DNA of 23,456 bases from positions 1 through 23,456 of the forward strand of contig CAMNHM010000025.1 of NCBI GenBank assembly GCA_946539475.1. The letters run 5' to 3'. This document shows, in pieces, positions 1 through 8,115 of this stretch; within the stretch, counting starts at the first letter, position 1; every line of letters begins with the position of its first letter. Source of the DNA: an uncultured Prevotellaceae bacterium. Its GTDB lineage: Bacteria > Bacteroidota > Bacteroidia > Bacteroidales > Bacteroidaceae. Made by a program: the position numbers and the translations under genes. The notes below the pieces were generated by a model, which saw nothing but the letters and a program-made list of their open reading frames with translations, ran no database searches and was not told where the DNA came from.

Positions 1-2180
1 TCGACCGCCAGGAGGATGCCGGTGCCAGCCGCTGGATTCCTGAGATCAGGAAGGCACTCTTCGCCGAGGACTATGCGAAGGCCGACTCGCTGCAGCTGCA
101 CGTGCAGGGACACAACTCGAGCTACTACCAGCCGTTGGGTACGCTGACGATTCGCAACCTGGACCTCGACAGCCGTCAGCCGGGCATCAGCCAGGTGCAG
201 GACTATCGCCGCTGCCTCGACCTCGACTCGGCCATTGCCAAGGTGAGCTATGCGAAGGGCGATGCCCGCTTCTACCGCGAGTATATCGTGTCGGCTCCCG
301 ACAGCGTCGTCGCCATCCGCTTCACGTGTTCCGCTACACAGCGTCTGAAGTTCGAGCTGCAACTCAGCTCGCTGCTGCCCCATAAGGTGAAGGTGAGCAA
401 CGGGCAGATTACCATGACAGGACATGCCGACTGCGACCCTCAGGAGTCGACGCATTTCTGTACCATCCTGCGCCTCGACTGTCCTGACGGTACGATCACG
501 CAGACCGACTCTACGCTGCGGCTGACGAACGGCACGACGGCCACGCTATGGGTGGTGAACGCCACGAGCTGGAATGGCTTCGACCGCCATCCCGTCATGC
601 AGGGTGCACCCTATATCGACCAGGCCAACAACCGCATCTGGCACACGCGGAACGTGGACTTCAGCGGTGTCATGAGAAAGCATATCGACGATTACCGGCG
701 GTATTTCAGCAGGGTAGGGCTGACACTGGGAGGCGGTGGCAGCGAGCTGACTACCGACAGGCTGCTGAAGACTTACAATACGGGTAATGCTGCCAACGAC
801 CGTTATCTGGAGACACTCTACTTCCAGTACGGGCGCTACCTGCTGATCAGCGGCTCGCGCACGGAGGGTGTGCCAGCCAACCTGCAGGGGCTGTGGAACC
901 CGCATCAGTGGGCACCCTGGCGTGGCAACTACACAATCAATATCAATCTGGAGGAGAACTACTGGCCAGCCTTCAACTGCAACCTGGCAGAGATGGCGGC
1001 TCCGCTCGACGGATTTCTGAGGGCGCTGGCTGTCAACGGCCGTCACACCAGCGAGAACTACTACGGCATCCACCGCGGATGGTCGGCCGGCCATAACAGC
1101 GATATCTGGGCGATGGCCAACCCTGTAGGCGAGAAGAACGAGAAGCCGGAGTGGGCAAACTGGGCGATGGGCGGTGCCTGGCTGGTGGAGACGCTCTGGG
1201 AGCGCTATCTCTTCACCCAGGACGAGGACTACCTGAGACAGGTGGCCTATCCGCTGATGAAGGGAGCCTCGGAATTCTGCCTCGACTGGCTGACTCCCAA
1301 CCCGAACCATCCTGAGGAGCTGATCACCGCTCCCAGCACGTCGCCCGAGAACGAGTACGTGACCGACAAAGGCTATCACGGCATGACCTGCTACGGGTCG
1401 ACAGCCGATATGGCCATCATCCGTGAGCTCTTCGTCAACACGCTGCAGGCGGCACGCACGGTAGGCGACAACAGTATCGTGGGCGAGATAGAACAGGCTC
1501 TGCCGCGCCTGCATCCCTATACCATCGGACAGGAGGGCGACCTCAACGAGTGGTATCATGACTGGCGCGACTACGACCCGCGCCACCGCCATCAGAGTCA
1601 TCTTATTGGCCTCTATCCTGGTCGTCACCTGGCACTCTGCTATAACGAAGCTCTGTTGACGGCCTGCGAAAAGACCCTCGAACAGAAAGGCGACCAGACG
1701 ACGGGGTGGAGCACGGGCTGGCGTATCAACCTCTGGGCTCGCCTGCGGAAGGCGGAGCAGGCCTACCATATCTATCAGAAGCTGCTGACGTATGTCAGTC
1801 CTGACAAGTATCAGGGGCCTGACCGTCGTCGGCCTGGCGGTGGCACCTATCCGAACCTGATGGATGCCCATCCGCCTTTCCAGATCGACGGCAATTTCGG
1901 TGGTACGGCTGGCGTCTGCGAGATGCTCCTCCAGAGCCATGAGACGGGCGTCGTAGAGCTGCTGCCCGCCCTTCCGGCCGCCTGGAGCGACGGTGAGGTG
2001 CGAGGGCTCTGTGCCCGTGGCGGCTATGAGGTGGACTTCGCCTGGAAAGGCGGTAAAGTGACGAAGGCCACCGTACGCGCCAAGCGGGCTGGTACGGTGA
2101 CCTTCGTATGCAACGGGTCGCGGATAGAGATGAAGCTGAAGGCTAGTCAGCAAAAGCAGCTGCCTCTGCCGCGGCGATGA
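1..2180 (+). CDS. GH95 family alpha-L-fucosidase / alpha-L-galactosidase (5' end missing)
   Basis: This inverting glycoside hydrolase would remove terminal alpha-linked L-fucose (or L-galactose, also a GH95 activity) from plant or host glycans. The reading frame is open from base 3, so the start codon and probably a signal peptide lie before the window; the first in-frame GTG (102) is internal. Upstream of it the frame already encodes family-like sequence, and the piece [16 protein letters not shown] is the typical N-terminal sandwich-domain motif. Catalytic features by family knowledge are: an N-x-N pair (codons 939-941 and 945-947, in [15 protein letters not shown] context), the general acid in SPENEY (Glu codon 1347-1349), and the Asp of [11 protein letters not shown] (1887-1889). 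The (alpha/alpha)6 barrel therefore appears complete. The last 12 codons overlap rnc on the other strand by 38 bp. Family assignment is firm; substrate is not resolved. Confidence 0.93.
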   Translation, partial: DRQEDAGASRWIPEIRKALFAEDYAKADSLQLHVQGHNSSYYQPLGTLTIRNLDLDSRQPGISQVQDYRRCLDLDSAIAKVSYAKGDARFYREYIVSAPDSVVAIRFTCSATQRLKFELQLSSLLPHKVKVSNGQITMTGHADCDPQESTHFCTILRLDCPDGTITQTDSTLRLTNGTTATLWVVNATSWNGFDRHPVMQGAPYIDQANNRIWHTRNVDFSGVMRKHIDDYRRYFSRVGLTLGGGGSELTTDRLLKTYNTGNAANDRYLETLYFQYGRYLLISGSRTEGVPANLQGLWNPHQWAPWRGNYTININLEENYWPAFNCNLAEMAAPLDGFLRALAVNGRHTSENYYGIHRGWSAGHNSDIWAMANPVGEKNEKPEWANWAMGGAWLVETLWERYLFTQDEDYLRQVAYPLMKGASEFCLDWLTPNPNHPEELITAPSTSPENEYVTDKGYHGMTCYGSTADMAIIRELFVNTLQAARTVGDNSIVGEIEQALPRLHPYTIGQEGDLNEWYHDWRDYDPRHRHQSHLIGLYPGRHLALCYNEALLTACEKTLEQKGDQTTGWSTGWRINLWARLRKAEQAYHIYQKLLTYVSPDKYQGPDRRRPGGGTYPNLMDAHPPFQIDGNFGGTAGVCEMLLQSHETGVVELLPALPAAWSDGEVRGLCARGGYEVDFAWKGGKVTKATVRAKRAGTVTFVCNGSRIEMKLKASQQKQLPLPRR

Positions 2181-3270
2181 TATCCTCGCGCGACTGCTCC
2201 TTGGGTGTGTGGGTGATGTCGGACAGGTCGTAGTCGACCAGGTCGCTACGCTTTGCCAGGAAATCGTCGCCTTCCTCATCAGTAGCCACTGGCGCCGGCT
2301 CCTGTCCGGCGGCGGGAGCCGCCTTCTTCTTGCGTGCGGGCTTTCTCGACTCCCTCAGCTTTGCATCCTCATCCTCCTGGGCAGGCTCCTTCTGGGCGAA
2401 GACGGGCGACGTGTGCTCCTGCTCAACGATGAAGTCGGTCTTAGATGCCTCCAGGTCGGGGGCTGCCGTCGTGGGCTCCTCCTCCATCTTCGTGCGGTTT
2501 GACTTGGCAGCGAAGATGGCGTCGATGTACTGTGGCTCACGGCGCAGACGCTCGAGTGTCTCCTTCGATGCCAGCTGCTGGGCCTCCTTCTTCGAGTAGC
2601 CCTTTCCCTTGCCGCCTTCCACGCCCTCGATGAGCACGAGGAAACTGAACACGGGCGAGCCTTTCTCGTCGTTGGCTTGCTTCTGGATGCGGAACTCCAT
2701 GCGCACCTTGTTCTTCTGCGTCCACTCGAGGAGCTTCGATTTGAAGTTCACCTCCTTGTAGGCCACCTTGTCGATGTTCACCATCTGCTTCAGGATGCGT
2801 TTCTCCATGAAGCGCATCACGGCATCGTAGCCCTGGTCGAGATAGATGGCACCGACGAGGGCCTCGAAGGCATTGCCCGCCATGTAGCTGTTGTGGGCGC
2901 GGTTCTGGGTGGCAGAGTGGATGAGCTCGGTGAGCCCCATCTCCTGCGCGAGCTTGCCCAGCGACTCACGGCTGACGAGCTTCGAGCGGGTATTGGTGAG
3001 GAAGCCCTCGCGCTTGCCCTTGAAACGCTCATAGACGATATGTCCCACGACAGCATCGAGCAGCGCGTCGCCAAGGAACTCCAGCCGCTCGTTGTTCAGC
3101 GGTTTGCCGTTGTCGCCTCGCTGCCCCATGCTCTTGTGAGTCAGGGCCACTTTGTAGTGGTCGATGTGTCGGGGGTAGAAGCCCATGATGCGCTGCAGCG
3201 ACTGTCGTAGCTCTTTCTCTTCGCCGCGGAAGGGCAGTCGGAGGCGCTCGATAAGGTCTCTGATTCGCAT
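2143..3270 (-). CDS. rnc: Ribonuclease III with long C-terminal extension
   Basis: Double-strand-specific endoribonuclease for rRNA processing and mRNA decay. The 375-residue product has the RNase III signature [12 protein letters not shown] at residues 60-71 (catalytic Asp68), a second metal-site motif [14 protein letters not shown] (Glu136; the position that is often Asp is Asn133), and a dsRNA-binding domain at about 175-242 ending in [19 protein letters not shown]. Classical enzymes are about 225-250 residues. Here about 130 extra residues follow, rich in Glu, Lys, Ala and Pro with a basic patch ([13 protein letters not shown]), and look disordered. The ATG directly abuts the fabF stop codon (TAA then ATG, no spacer), so translation is probably coupled to fabF in an acpP-fabF-rnc operon. 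The 3' end overlaps the GH95 gene tail to tail. Confidence 0.97.
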   Translation of the reverse strand: MRIRDLIERLRLPFRGEEKELRQSLQRIMGFYPRHIDHYKVALTHKSMGQRGDNGKPLNNERLEFLGDALLDAVVGHIVYERFKGKREGFLTNTRSKLVSRESLGKLAQEMGLTELIHSATQNRAHNSYMAGNAFEALVGAIYLDQGYDAVMRFMEKRILKQMVNIDKVAYKEVNFKSKLLEWTQKNKVRMEFRIQKQANDEKGSPVFSFLVLIEGVEGGKGKGYSKKEAQQLASKETLERLRREPQYIDAIFAAKSNRTKMEEEPTTAAPDLEASKTDFIVEQEHTSPVFAQKEPAQEDEDAKLRESRKPARKKKAAPAAGQEPAPVATDEEGDDFLAKRSDLVDYDLSDITHTPKEQSREDIIAAAEAAAFAD

Positions 3271-4530
3271 TTATTCGTATTTCTTGAACACCACGCAGGC
3301 ATTGTGGCCTCCGAAGCCGAAGGTATTGCTCAGGGCGGCGCGTACGAGGCGCTTCTGGGCCTTGTTGAAGGTGAAGTTCAAGCGGTAGTCGATCTCGGGA
3401 TCTTCGTCGCCCTCCTCATGGTTGATGGTGGGCGGGATGATGTCGTTCTTGATGGCGAGCACGGTGGCCATGGCCTCTACGGCTCCGGCAGCACCCAGCA
3501 GGTGGCCCGTCATAGACTTTGTCGACGAGATGTTCAGCTTGTAGGCAGCATCACCGAAGACATCCTTGATGGCCTTCGCCTCGGAGATGTCGCCAACGTG
3601 TGTCGACGTGCCGTGCACGTTGATATAGTCGATGTCCTCGGGCTTCAGTCCGGCATCTTCCAGGGCGTTCTCCATCACCAGCTTGGCACCCAGTCCCTCG
3701 GGGTGAGAGGCGGTGATGTGGTAAGCGTCGGCACTCATGCCTGCTCCCACGAACTCAGCGTAGATCTTTGCTCCGCGTGCCTTGGCATGCTCGAGCTCCT
3801 CCAGGATGAGGCATCCGGCACCCTCGGCCATGATGAATCCGTCGCGGCTGGCGCTGAACGGACGGCTAGCCTTCTCAGGCTCGTCGTTGCGCGTCGACAG
3901 GGCATGCATGGCGTTGAAGCCTCCCACGCCGCTCTCGCAGATGGCAGCTTCGGCACCACCGGCCACGATGACGTTGGCCTTGCCCAGGCGGATCAGGTTG
4001 AAGGCGTCAGCCAGTGCGTTCGATGACGATGCACATGCGCTCGACGTGATATAGTTGGGGCCGTGGAAACCGTACATGATCGAGATCTGTCCGGCAGCGA
4101 TGTCGGCAATCATCTTCGGAATGAAGAAGGGGTTGAACTTCGGGCCGTCGGCCTTGTGCACACCATAGTAGCACACCTCTTCCTCGAAGGTCTTGATGCC
4201 ACCGATACCCACGCCGAAGACGACGCCGATGCGGTTCTTGTCGACCGTCTCAAGGTCCATGCCGCTATCCTCGACAGCCTGTTTGGCGCTGATGAGGGCC
4301 AGCTGCGTATAGCGGTCCATCTTGCGGGCCTCCTTGCGGTCGAGATAGTCGTTGACGTTGAGGTTCTTCACCTCACAGGCGAACTTGGTCTTGAACAGTG
4401 TGGCATCGAAATGCGTAATAGGAGCTGCGCCGCTCACACCGTCGAGCAGGTTCTTCCACATCTCGTCGGGAGTGTTTCCGACAGGAGTGACTGCTCCCAG
4501 CCCAGTAACTACTACTCTTTTTAATTCCAT
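3271..4530 (-). CDS. fabF: 3-oxoacyl-ACP synthase II
   Basis: Cytoplasmic beta-ketoacyl-ACP synthase that extends acyl-ACP with malonyl-ACP in type II fatty-acid synthesis. The 419-residue length is normal for FabF. The Cys-His-His triad is visible: Cys166 in SSACASSSNA, His306 in NVHGTSTHVGD and His343 in KSMTGHLLGAAGA; the C terminus has the usual SNTFGFGGHNACVVF glycine-rich motif. The start MELKRVVVTGLGAVTPVGN is the standard N terminus. It lies downstream of acpP, its substrate carrier, and directly upstream of rnc, the common acpP-fabF-rnc order. A long inverted repeat ends 19 nt before its start codon, and no separate TAnnTTTG promoter is evident between acpP and fabF. Confidence 0.98.
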   Translation of the reverse strand: MELKRVVVTGLGAVTPVGNTPDEMWKNLLDGVSGAAPITHFDATLFKTKFACEVKNLNVNDYLDRKEARKMDRYTQLALISAKQAVEDSGMDLETVDKNRIGVVFGVGIGGIKTFEEEVCYYGVHKADGPKFNPFFIPKMIADIAAGQISIMYGFHGPNYITSSACASSSNALADAFNLIRLGKANVIVAGGAEAAICESGVGGFNAMHALSTRNDEPEKASRPFSASRDGFIMAEGAGCLILEELEHAKARGAKIYAEFVGAGMSADAYHITASHPEGLGAKLVMENALEDAGLKPEDIDYINVHGTSTHVGDISEAKAIKDVFGDAAYKLNISSTKSMTGHLLGAAGAVEAMATVLAIKNDIIPPTINHEEGDEDPEIDYRLNFTFNKAQKRLVRAALSNTFGFGGHNACVVFKKYE

Positions 4531-4543
4531 AGTATGAAGTTAA

Positions 4544-4571
4544 GTGAAGAGTGAAAAGTGAAGAGTGAAGA
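4544..4571. repeat. Heptamer tandem repeat, GTGAAGA x4
   Basis: Four consecutive 7-nt units: GTGAAGA, GTGAAAA, GTGAAGA, GTGAAGA. They form the outer left arm of the inverted repeat between acpP and fabF and extend one unit beyond the paired part. Confidence 0.9.
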
Positions 4572-4646
4572 ATTTGCTACCGCTCTCCAAATAAACACTT
4601 GGTGAAGTTATAGCGGTAGCAAATTCTTCACTCTTCACTCTTCACT
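4550..4646. repeat. Long inverted repeat (34 of 35 bp) between acpP and fabF
   Basis: The left arm is 4550-4584 and the right arm 4612-4646, with a 27-nt loop. The arms pair at 34 of 35 positions; the only mismatch is at 4556. The inner 14 bp (aatttgctaccgct and its complement) are unique sequence, while the outer part is made of 7-nt repeats (GTGAAGA on one arm, TCTTCAC on the other). In the acpP-fabF-rnc transcript it would fold into a very long stem starting 8 nt after the acpP stop and ending 19 nt before the fabF start. No T-run follows either side, so it is not a standard intrinsic terminator. It may be a dispersed repeat element, an RNA-processing site, or both. Confidence 0.93.
4625..4645. 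repeat. Heptamer tandem repeat, TCTTCAC x3
   Basis: Three perfect 7-nt units, the reverse complement of the GTGAAGA units about 60 bp away. They form the outer right arm of the inverted repeat just after the acpP stop codon. Confidence 0.9.
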
Positions 4647-4654
4647 ATAAAAAT

Positions 4655-4891
4655 TTATTTCTGGTTCTCCTCAATATAGGCAATAGCGTCGGCAACGGTG
4701 CCAATCTTCTCAGCCTTATCATCGGGAATAGCGACGTCGAACTCCTTCTCGAACTCCATGATGAGCTCAACAGTATCCAGAGAGTCTGCGCCAAGGTCGT
4801 TCGTGAAGCTTGCTTCGGGCTTCACCTCCGACTCGTCAACACCCAGTTTGTCTACAATAATTGCCTTTACTTTGCTTTCAATTTCTGACAT
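4655..4891 (-). CDS. acpP: Acyl carrier protein
   Basis: Small acidic carrier (78 residues, the usual size) that holds growing acyl chains on a phosphopantetheine arm during fatty-acid synthesis. The attachment serine is Ser37 in the canonical [15 protein letters not shown] motif, and the C terminus ([11 protein letters not shown]) is typical. The ATG is preceded by the AT-rich stretch aaaaagagaaaatc, a normal leader for this phylum. It has its own promoter about 65-95 bp upstream and leads the acpP-fabF-rnc operon. Confidence 0.98.
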   Translation of the reverse strand: MSEIESKVKAIIVDKLGVDESEVKPEASFTNDLGADSLDTVELIMEFEKEFDVAIPDDKAEKIGTVADAIAYIEENQK

Positions 4892-4956
4892 GATTTTCTC
4901 TTTTTAATGAATTAATAATTACTTTCGCGTTTTGCTGATTTCTTCAAAATCGGGTG

Positions 4957-4987
4957 CAAAGTAACACAAATTATTTCACTTACGCAA
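4957..4987 (-). promoter_or_regulatory. Promoter of acpP-fabF-rnc
   Basis: On the - strand there is a TTG (4985-4987), a 20-nt spacer, and TTACTTTG (4957-4964), one mismatch from the Bacteroidetes -7 consensus TAnnTTTG. It lies 65 nt before the acpP start. Confidence 0.7.
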
Positions 4988-4997
4988 GTTTTTTGGC

Positions 4998-5027
4998 AAA
5001 AAACTGCCTGCTGTGTGCACACACAGC
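4998..5027 (-). terminator. Possible intrinsic terminator after the GH146-like gene
   Basis: A perfect 8-bp hairpin, gctgtgtg / cacacagc with a 2-nt centre (5010-5027), is followed on the - strand by aggcag and then six T. It lies 70 nt past the stop of the 972-residue arabinofuranosidase gene and just before the acpP promoter, where a terminator would be expected. The T-run is short and starts 6 nt after the stem, so this is tentative. Confidence 0.35.
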
Positions 5028-5096
5028 CGCGTTTGTGCAACTTTTTGATGTATATCACGATGCGATTTTACATTTTTTTGCAACCCTCGTCTGTTC

Positions 5097-8015
5097 TTAC
5101 TTCACAAATTCGCGCAGCTGCCTTGTGGCCCTTTCTATCATGTCTTTCGTTCCACTGCCGTCGCTGACGTAGCGCACCACCATGTTGGCATAGTTGATGG
5201 CGCGGTCGAGGTTGCGGTCGCCCTCTGGCAGCTGGCGGGCTTTCTCGAGCAGTTCGCTCAGCTCGCCCATGTCCTCCAGCTCAGGCAGGTTGCCCGGCCG
5301 CATCGAATTGATGATGCCGTTGAGGGTCGACGTGGCCTTGTCGATGTCCTCTTGCGTGCAGCGGTCGTCGGGAGCGTCGAGCAGCTGTCGGCTCTTCTCC
5401 ATCTGCTCCACCATGCGGTTGTAGCCGTGGATGGCCCATGGGGCGTATTCCGGCACCTTCACCGCCAGTGCCTTCCATGCCTGCTGCTCGTCGGTGCGCT
5501 GCTTGGCCACCATGAGCAGCTCACGCAGTGCCGACTTGTCGCGCTCGGCGGTTGCTGGTGCCAGCCGCGAGGCCAGCGACGGGTCGGCAGGGATGTTCAT
5601 GCGCAGATAGTGGGTGGCATGCCGGTCGACCTGATAGTCGGGTATGAAAGTCTTTCCCTGGAAGGTCAGTGTGTAGAGATGGGCGTCGGCGGCTGTCTGT
5701 CCGTCGTGTGCCCCGTTGAGTGTCACGTCGCTCAGGTCGGGAGCCACGTCGACGGTTGCCTCGTCCCAGTTGTGGATGCCTGTGGTAGCCATCACCAGCG
5801 GTCCGTACATGAACGTTCCCGTCCACATCGGCGTGAACTCCGTCTTGCCGCCCTTCTCATAGGCAGGGGCGTGCTCCATCTTGTCGGGGCCGAAGTCGAG
5901 GTGTTTCGTGAAGGGCATCGCCACCTCTACGACATCCTTCGTCGACCATTTGCGTGTGGGGATCTCCACATAGCTGCCGGGCTGATAGCTGTCGGCGATG
6001 CTGCGGCCGTTGAGCTTCACATCGAAGCCCTCTGTAGCCCAGTAGGGCACGCGCAGCTTCATGGCGAAGCGTCCCTTGCCCTTGACGATGCGGATGGTCG
6101 ACTGCTCGGCGGGCCACTGACATTCCTGTCGGATGGTCACGCCCTGAGCGTCCCATTGTGCCGTCGTGGGCAGGTAGAGGGCTACCCATAGCGTCTGGTC
6201 GCCGACGAAATAGGCGGCTTCCTGATACTTCACGTGGTTCTCAACACCTGTACCGCCACAGCATGACTCCTGCGGTGTCTCGTTACCCCAGGGCTTCGAT
6301 GCGTCGAGGCCTACGGCATACTGGTAGACCGTCTGGTAGCGCCGGGGGTTGACCGATCCGACGATCTGGTTGTAGAGCACGCGCTCGTAGTAGTCCATAT
6401 AGCTGGCGTCGTCGGGGCGGAAGCAGTTGAGATCCTTCGTCAGCTTAGCGAGGTTATAGGCGCAGCATGTCTCGTTGAGCGTCGGCTCCGGACGTGGCTC
6501 ACGTCCGCCCCAGCTGCTGACGTTGCCGCACATGCTCGTCACCTGCGAGTAGGGCTGCCGGAACATCTCGCCATTGCCCACCCCGCCCATGGCGTAGCGG
6601 TAGCGTCCCTGGATCATCGTCCAGAAGTTTTGCGCCAGGTTGTAGTAATACGGGTTGTCGTTGCCCCGATAGCTGCGCAGGGCGCCTGTCACCATGGGGA
6701 TGTGCTGGTTGGCATGTCGTGTGCGGATGGCATCGACATTGTGTGCCAGTGGTTCGAAGAAAGCGGGACTGTCGAAATAGTTCGCTGCTTCCAGCAGATG
6801 GGCTTTCTCCTCCTTGGTGCCCGTCATCTCTGAGAGCCGTGCAAGCGACTCCGCCATGCCTCCCACCTCGCCGGCAATGTACATGTTCCACATCTCGTAG
6901 CGGTTGCCGGGCTGGCGGCGGCGCTCCTCCTGGTTGCCGTCGCTCTTGACGAAGGTGCGGTAGTGGAGTCGGTTCCACACCCACAGGCCCATGTCCTTGG
7001 CGATGAGCAGGGCCTTCGCGGCCGTAGCCTTGTCGTCGATGTAGGTAGCGATGTCGATGAGTCCGGCTAGCTGTTTATGGACGGAGTAGTAGGGCGCCCA
7101 CACCCAGCTATCATTATTGTACGCGCGATACATCTCTATAAGTACGCAGTGCTGGGCGGGGATGGCGTTGAGGTAGCCGTAGCCGTACTGGCGGTACTCC
7201 TTCTTGTACTCGTCGAAGTCTTTCCACGTGCCCTGCAACTTCCGTAGCTCGTCCTCGGGTGCGAAGTCGCGTGCCTCCCAGTAGCGTCCCCGCTTGTCGT
7301 TCCAGACGAAGGTGCGCTCCTGGCAGCTGCGCAGCTCGTCGACCATCGTCTTGATATTCGTGCGCAGGCGCTCCTTCTTCTGACTGTCCTGACAGCTGGC
7401 AAAAGCCATTGCCATTGCCGACATATAGTGGCCTGAGCCGTGCCCTTTCAGCTTTGTCGTCGGCGAGTCCCAGCCGTCGGCCACGGGATAGCCCTCAGTG
7501 GACAGCCCATAGGTGTCGCGATAGTTGTACAGCTGCTGCCGCACGTCGAGGCTCAGCAGCTGGTCGATGTCGAGGTCGCGGTTGTGGGTCAGCCTGTTCT
7601 CGCCGTCGAGCGACACCTTGTCGAGGGGCAGCGTCTCGGCAACAGGTTTGCTGGATGGCACCTGCCACTGTTCGCTGACCACTCGCACCTGTGCCATCAC
7701 GGGGTAGCCGTTCGTCGTGGTGTTGTCGCCTGTGACGAATCCCTGCACTTTATACTCCGTGCCCACGGGCGTCATCGTAGCGTTAGCTTCAGCCTGCTCG
7801 CGCACCAGCGAGCTGTTCTGCCACTTCACCTGTCGCCACTCGCTTTTTCCGTCGCTATAGGTCACCCAAACCTGGTAGGGCAGTCGTGGAGCACACCCCA
7901 CGGGCACGTCGACGCTGATTGTAGCCACTTCGCGAATAGAGCGGTAGTCAGCAGCCAGTGCTGCTATGCAAAAGGGAATCGACAGACAGGCTGTCAGTAA
8001 CATTTTCTTCATCAT
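5097..8015 (-). CDS. Secreted DUF1680 beta-L-arabinofuranosidase (GH146/GH127-like)
   Basis: Predicted to release beta-L-arabinofuranose from plant glycans or glycoproteins, outside the cytoplasm. The 972-residue product begins with a Sec signal peptide (MMKKMLLTACLSIPFCIAALA). An Ig-like beta domain follows (about 25-125), then the DUF1680 barrel with GWDSPTTKLKGHGSGHYMSA near 185-205. The candidate zinc/nucleophile site matches the family: Glu515 and Cys517 in LNETCCAYNLAKL, then Cys585 and Cys586 in ESCCGGTGVENHVKY; by analogy with HypBA1 the first Cys of the second pair would be the nucleophile. The ETC-x-YN and CC-GTG-ENH context fits GH146 better than GH127. The C-terminal ~110 residues are helical and charged, resembling a FIVAR-type appendage. 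It has its own promoter and seems to be a single-gene unit. Confidence 0.88.
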   Translation of the reverse strand: MMKKMLLTACLSIPFCIAALAADYRSIREVATISVDVPVGCAPRLPYQVWVTYSDGKSEWRQVKWQNSSLVREQAEANATMTPVGTEYKVQGFVTGDNTTTNGYPVMAQVRVVSEQWQVPSSKPVAETLPLDKVSLDGENRLTHNRDLDIDQLLSLDVRQQLYNYRDTYGLSTEGYPVADGWDSPTTKLKGHGSGHYMSAMAMAFASCQDSQKKERLRTNIKTMVDELRSCQERTFVWNDKRGRYWEARDFAPEDELRKLQGTWKDFDEYKKEYRQYGYGYLNAIPAQHCVLIEMYRAYNNDSWVWAPYYSVHKQLAGLIDIATYIDDKATAAKALLIAKDMGLWVWNRLHYRTFVKSDGNQEERRRQPGNRYEMWNMYIAGEVGGMAESLARLSEMTGTKEEKAHLLEAANYFDSPAFFEPLAHNVDAIRTRHANQHIPMVTGALRSYRGNDNPYYYNLAQNFWTMIQGRYRYAMGGVGNGEMFRQPYSQVTSMCGNVSSWGGREPRPEPTLNETCCAYNLAKLTKDLNCFRPDDASYMDYYERVLYNQIVGSVNPRRYQTVYQYAVGLDASKPWGNETPQESCCGGTGVENHVKYQEAAYFVGDQTLWVALYLPTTAQWDAQGVTIRQECQWPAEQSTIRIVKGKGRFAMKLRVPYWATEGFDVKLNGRSIADSYQPGSYVEIPTRKWSTKDVVEVAMPFTKHLDFGPDKMEHAPAYEKGGKTEFTPMWTGTFMYGPLVMATTGIHNWDEATVDVAPDLSDVTLNGAHDGQTAADAHLYTLTFQGKTFIPDYQVDRHATHYLRMNIPADPSLASRLAPATAERDKSALRELLMVAKQRTDEQQAWKALAVKVPEYAPWAIHGYNRMVEQMEKSRQLLDAPDDRCTQEDIDKATSTLNGIINSMRPGNLPELEDMGELSELLEKARQLPEGDRNLDRAINYANMVVRYVSDGSGTKDMIERATRQLREFVK

Positions 8016-8056
8016 TATCTTGCCAGTTAGTAAGGGTTATATTTCTTTTTCGCTGG

Positions 8057-8087
8057 CAAAGGTACGAATAAGAAAGTGAATAAGCAA
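8057..8087 (-). promoter_or_regulatory. Promoter of the GH146-like gene
   Basis: On the - strand: TTG at 8085-8087, 20-nt spacer, perfect TACCTTTG at 8057-8064. It lies 41 nt before the start codon and in the gap after the GT4 gene, so the enzyme gene can be transcribed independently of the operon upstream. Confidence 0.8.
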
Positions 8088-8115
8088 GAAAATGCGGAAC
8101 AATTTTACTTGTTTC

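Noticed and set aside
546..2279. A 577-codon open frame on - across the GH95 gene.
   Set aside because: It is antisense to a clear GH95 coding sequence, shows no recognisable domain, and is typical of GC-rich third-position shadows.
4550..4646. The inverted repeat considered as an intrinsic terminator for acpP.
   Set aside because: No T-run follows the stem on either strand, and fabF and rnc downstream have no other evident promoter.
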